Notes under the pieces: generated by a model
Told to the model about the DNA's origin: nothing
Databases searched by the model: none
What the model saw: only the letters and a program-made list of their open reading frames with translations
Shown: one piece after another, positions 62,979-64,000 of the stretch
How positions within the stretch are numbered: the stretch's first letter is position 1
Layout: every line of letters starts with the position of its first letter
Translations under genes and position numbers: made by a program
NCBI RefSeq assembly: GCF_900102525.1
Contig: NZ_FNBZ01000002.1
Coordinates: 62,001 to 126,000 of the forward strand
Direction: 5' to 3'
DNA: 64,000 nt
From: Allobosea robiniae
GTDB taxonomy: Bacteria > Pseudomonadota > Alphaproteobacteria > Rhizobiales > Beijerinckiaceae

Positions 62979-63905
62979 CTAGGCAGCTGCCGCCCACAGG
63001 CCGGTCTGCAAGGTGGTCGGCGCGAATTCGGGTGCCGACCAGCGCAACGGCAGCGCATGGGCCCGGCGCCAGCCGCGCCGGACATGGAAGCGCCACAGGC
63101 GCTCGGCGCCATCGAGCCGCGCCAGTTCCGGTCCCTGCCAGAGGATCTCCGCCTCGCCCTGCAATTGCAGCAGCGTGCCCGTCTGGAAATCGACGAAGAG
63201 CAGCGCGGCGCGCGGCTCCTGCAGCAGATTTCCGAAGGTGTTGAAGTAGTTGTTGCCGGCGAAGTCCGGGATGGTGAGGGTGTCGCCATCGATCCGGACG
63301 AAGCCGGGGCGGCCGCCGCGATGCGAGATGTCGACGCCACCGGGTTCGCTCCCAGGCGCAGCGACGCTGGCGATGAAGAGCGTATCGGCCCCGGCGATCA
63401 GTGAGCGCGCCTGCGCATCGAGGCTGGTCAGCTCCGTTGCCGACGCGGCGAGCTCATTGCCATCCTGAACCCGGTTGCGGACCTGGATGTATTTCGCGCA
63501 ATTGCCGAAGCTCTGCGCCACCGCCACCGTGAAGCCATCCGTACCGACGGTCTCGATCCGGCCATTGGCGCGGTTGCGGCGACGGGTCTCCAGTTCGAGC
63601 CCGAGCAGGCCGATGGGGCTGTCACGCCGGAACGCTTCGAAAGCCGGATCATCTTTGGAGGGCAAGGCCGCGATCGACAGCGTGGTCGGGGTCTGGCTCT
63701 CGACGAAGCCGGGCGCGCCCGCCAGCACGGTCGCCAAGGGCCAACCGCCCGAGTCGGGCACACTGGCAAAGACCCAGGGCAACTGGCCAAAGAAGATGCG
63801 ATGCTGATCCGGCATGAAGTTGCGGATACCGGCGCCACGCGAGGCGACACCGGCCAGAGTCTGCGCCGCCAGCTCGCCGGGGTGGAAGGGGCCGTCAGGC
63901 TGCAT
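62979..63905 (-). CDS. Pyridoxamine 5'-phosphate oxidase family (FMN-binding split-barrel) protein
   Basis: A 308-residue protein. The C-terminal half (residues about 155-300) has the split-barrel pattern: LIAGADTLFIASVAAPGSEPGGVDISHRGGRPGFVRIDGDTLTIPDFAGNNYFNTFGNLLQEPRAALLFVDF. The N-terminal half is a related degenerate barrel, as in longer family members fused to ferredoxin reductases. It probably binds a flavin; the reaction is unknown. It is coupled to the upstream glutathione S-transferase gene by an 11-base overlap. Confidence 0.87.
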   Translation of the reverse strand: MQPDGPFHPGELAAQTLAGVASRGAGIRNFMPDQHRIFFGQLPWVFASVPDSGGWPLATVLAGAPGFVESQTPTTLSIAALPSKDDPAFEAFRRDSPIGLLGLELETRRRNRANGRIETVGTDGFTVAVAQSFGNCAKYIQVRNRVQDGNELAASATELTSLDAQARSLIAGADTLFIASVAAPGSEPGGVDISHRGGRPGFVRIDGDTLTIPDFAGNNYFNTFGNLLQEPRAALLFVDFQTGTLLQLQGEAEILWQGPELARLDGAERLWRFHVRRGWRRAHALPLRWSAPEFAPTTLQTGLWAAAA

Positions 63906-64000
63906 CGTCGTCGAGCTCTGCGGGAAGGGGCGAAGGCGGGATCGGCTTGAAGAAGGGCAGGGCCTCGATGCGCGCGAGCCAGTTCCGTACGGCCGGATAG
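63895..64000 (-). CDS. Glutathione S-transferase, C-terminal end (partial)
   Basis: Only the last 34 codons are in the window. They read YPAVRNWLARIEALPFFKPI followed by a Pro-rich acidic tail, which is the C-terminal helix typical of bacterial glutathione S-transferases. The gene enters from the right edge. Its stop lies 11 bases inside the next gene, so the two are co-transcribed. Confidence 0.75.
   Translation of the reverse strand, partial: YPAVRNWLARIEALPFFKPIPPSPLPAELDDDAA

Overview
The window is GC-rich, densely coded DNA from an alphaproteobacterium, most likely of the Hyphomicrobiales (Rhizobiales). The fbc-type petABC operon, DUF1285 and DUF6111 proteins, a COQ9-like regulator, REP-like intergenic palindromes and the general protein style suggest Bosea or a close relative, but the genus is a guess. 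There are no rRNA or tRNA genes, no CRISPR array and no intact mobile element.

Left core (1-14845). A minus-strand MoxR / DUF58 / DUF4159 operon is followed by a plus-strand run of DUF1285, CoA pyrophosphatase, DUF6111 and CCA-adding enzyme. Minus-strand trmL and hemF come next, then a strongly repetitive glycine-rich lipoprotein behind an AT-rich promoter, an ABC exporter, and petA-petB-petC (cytochrome bc1).

Accessory region (about 14885-43155). It carries transporters, regulators and catabolic enzymes, plus gene remnants: (i) an MFS exporter with a divergent LysR; (ii) a complete oligopeptide ABC importer with an M20 peptidase and a divergent LysR; (iii) a gene-remnant zone with acylphosphatase, an SRPBCC protein, an ECF sigma factor with SnoaL tail and a divergent VOC protein; (iv) an ectoine-catabolism-like module: GntR/UTRA regulator, M24 hydrolase, PLP lyase, amino-acid ABC importer without ATPase, and DoeB/AstE-like deacylase, with one 15-bp palindromic operator at its two control regions; (v) a truncated duplicate of the sigma/SRPBCC area abutting an IS21-like remnant; (vi) a second peptide importer without ATPases, with an amidohydrolase and a divergent GntR regulator. 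What look like the two halves of one intrinsic terminator lie directly after petC and 28 kb later, just before mtnP. This suggests the whole block was inserted between petC and mtnP.

Right core (43155-64000). mtnP-apt-mtnA-aldolase form a methylthioadenosine salvage unit of the DHAP-shunt type. Then come a diguanylate cyclase, a double-MaoC protein, ychF, pth, rplY, a GAF-GGDEF-EAL protein, a queuosine-precursor transporter with queC, prs, ubiK, a YbjN protein, proC, a TetR/COQ9-like regulator, a chemoreceptor whose ribosome-binding site lies in a long hairpin, csaA, a flavin-binding oxidoreductase and the end of a glutathione S-transferase gene.

The strongest leads are the ectoine-like module flanked by direct repeats, the back-to-back ECF promoters, the split terminator marking the accessory block, and the chemoreceptor leader hairpin.
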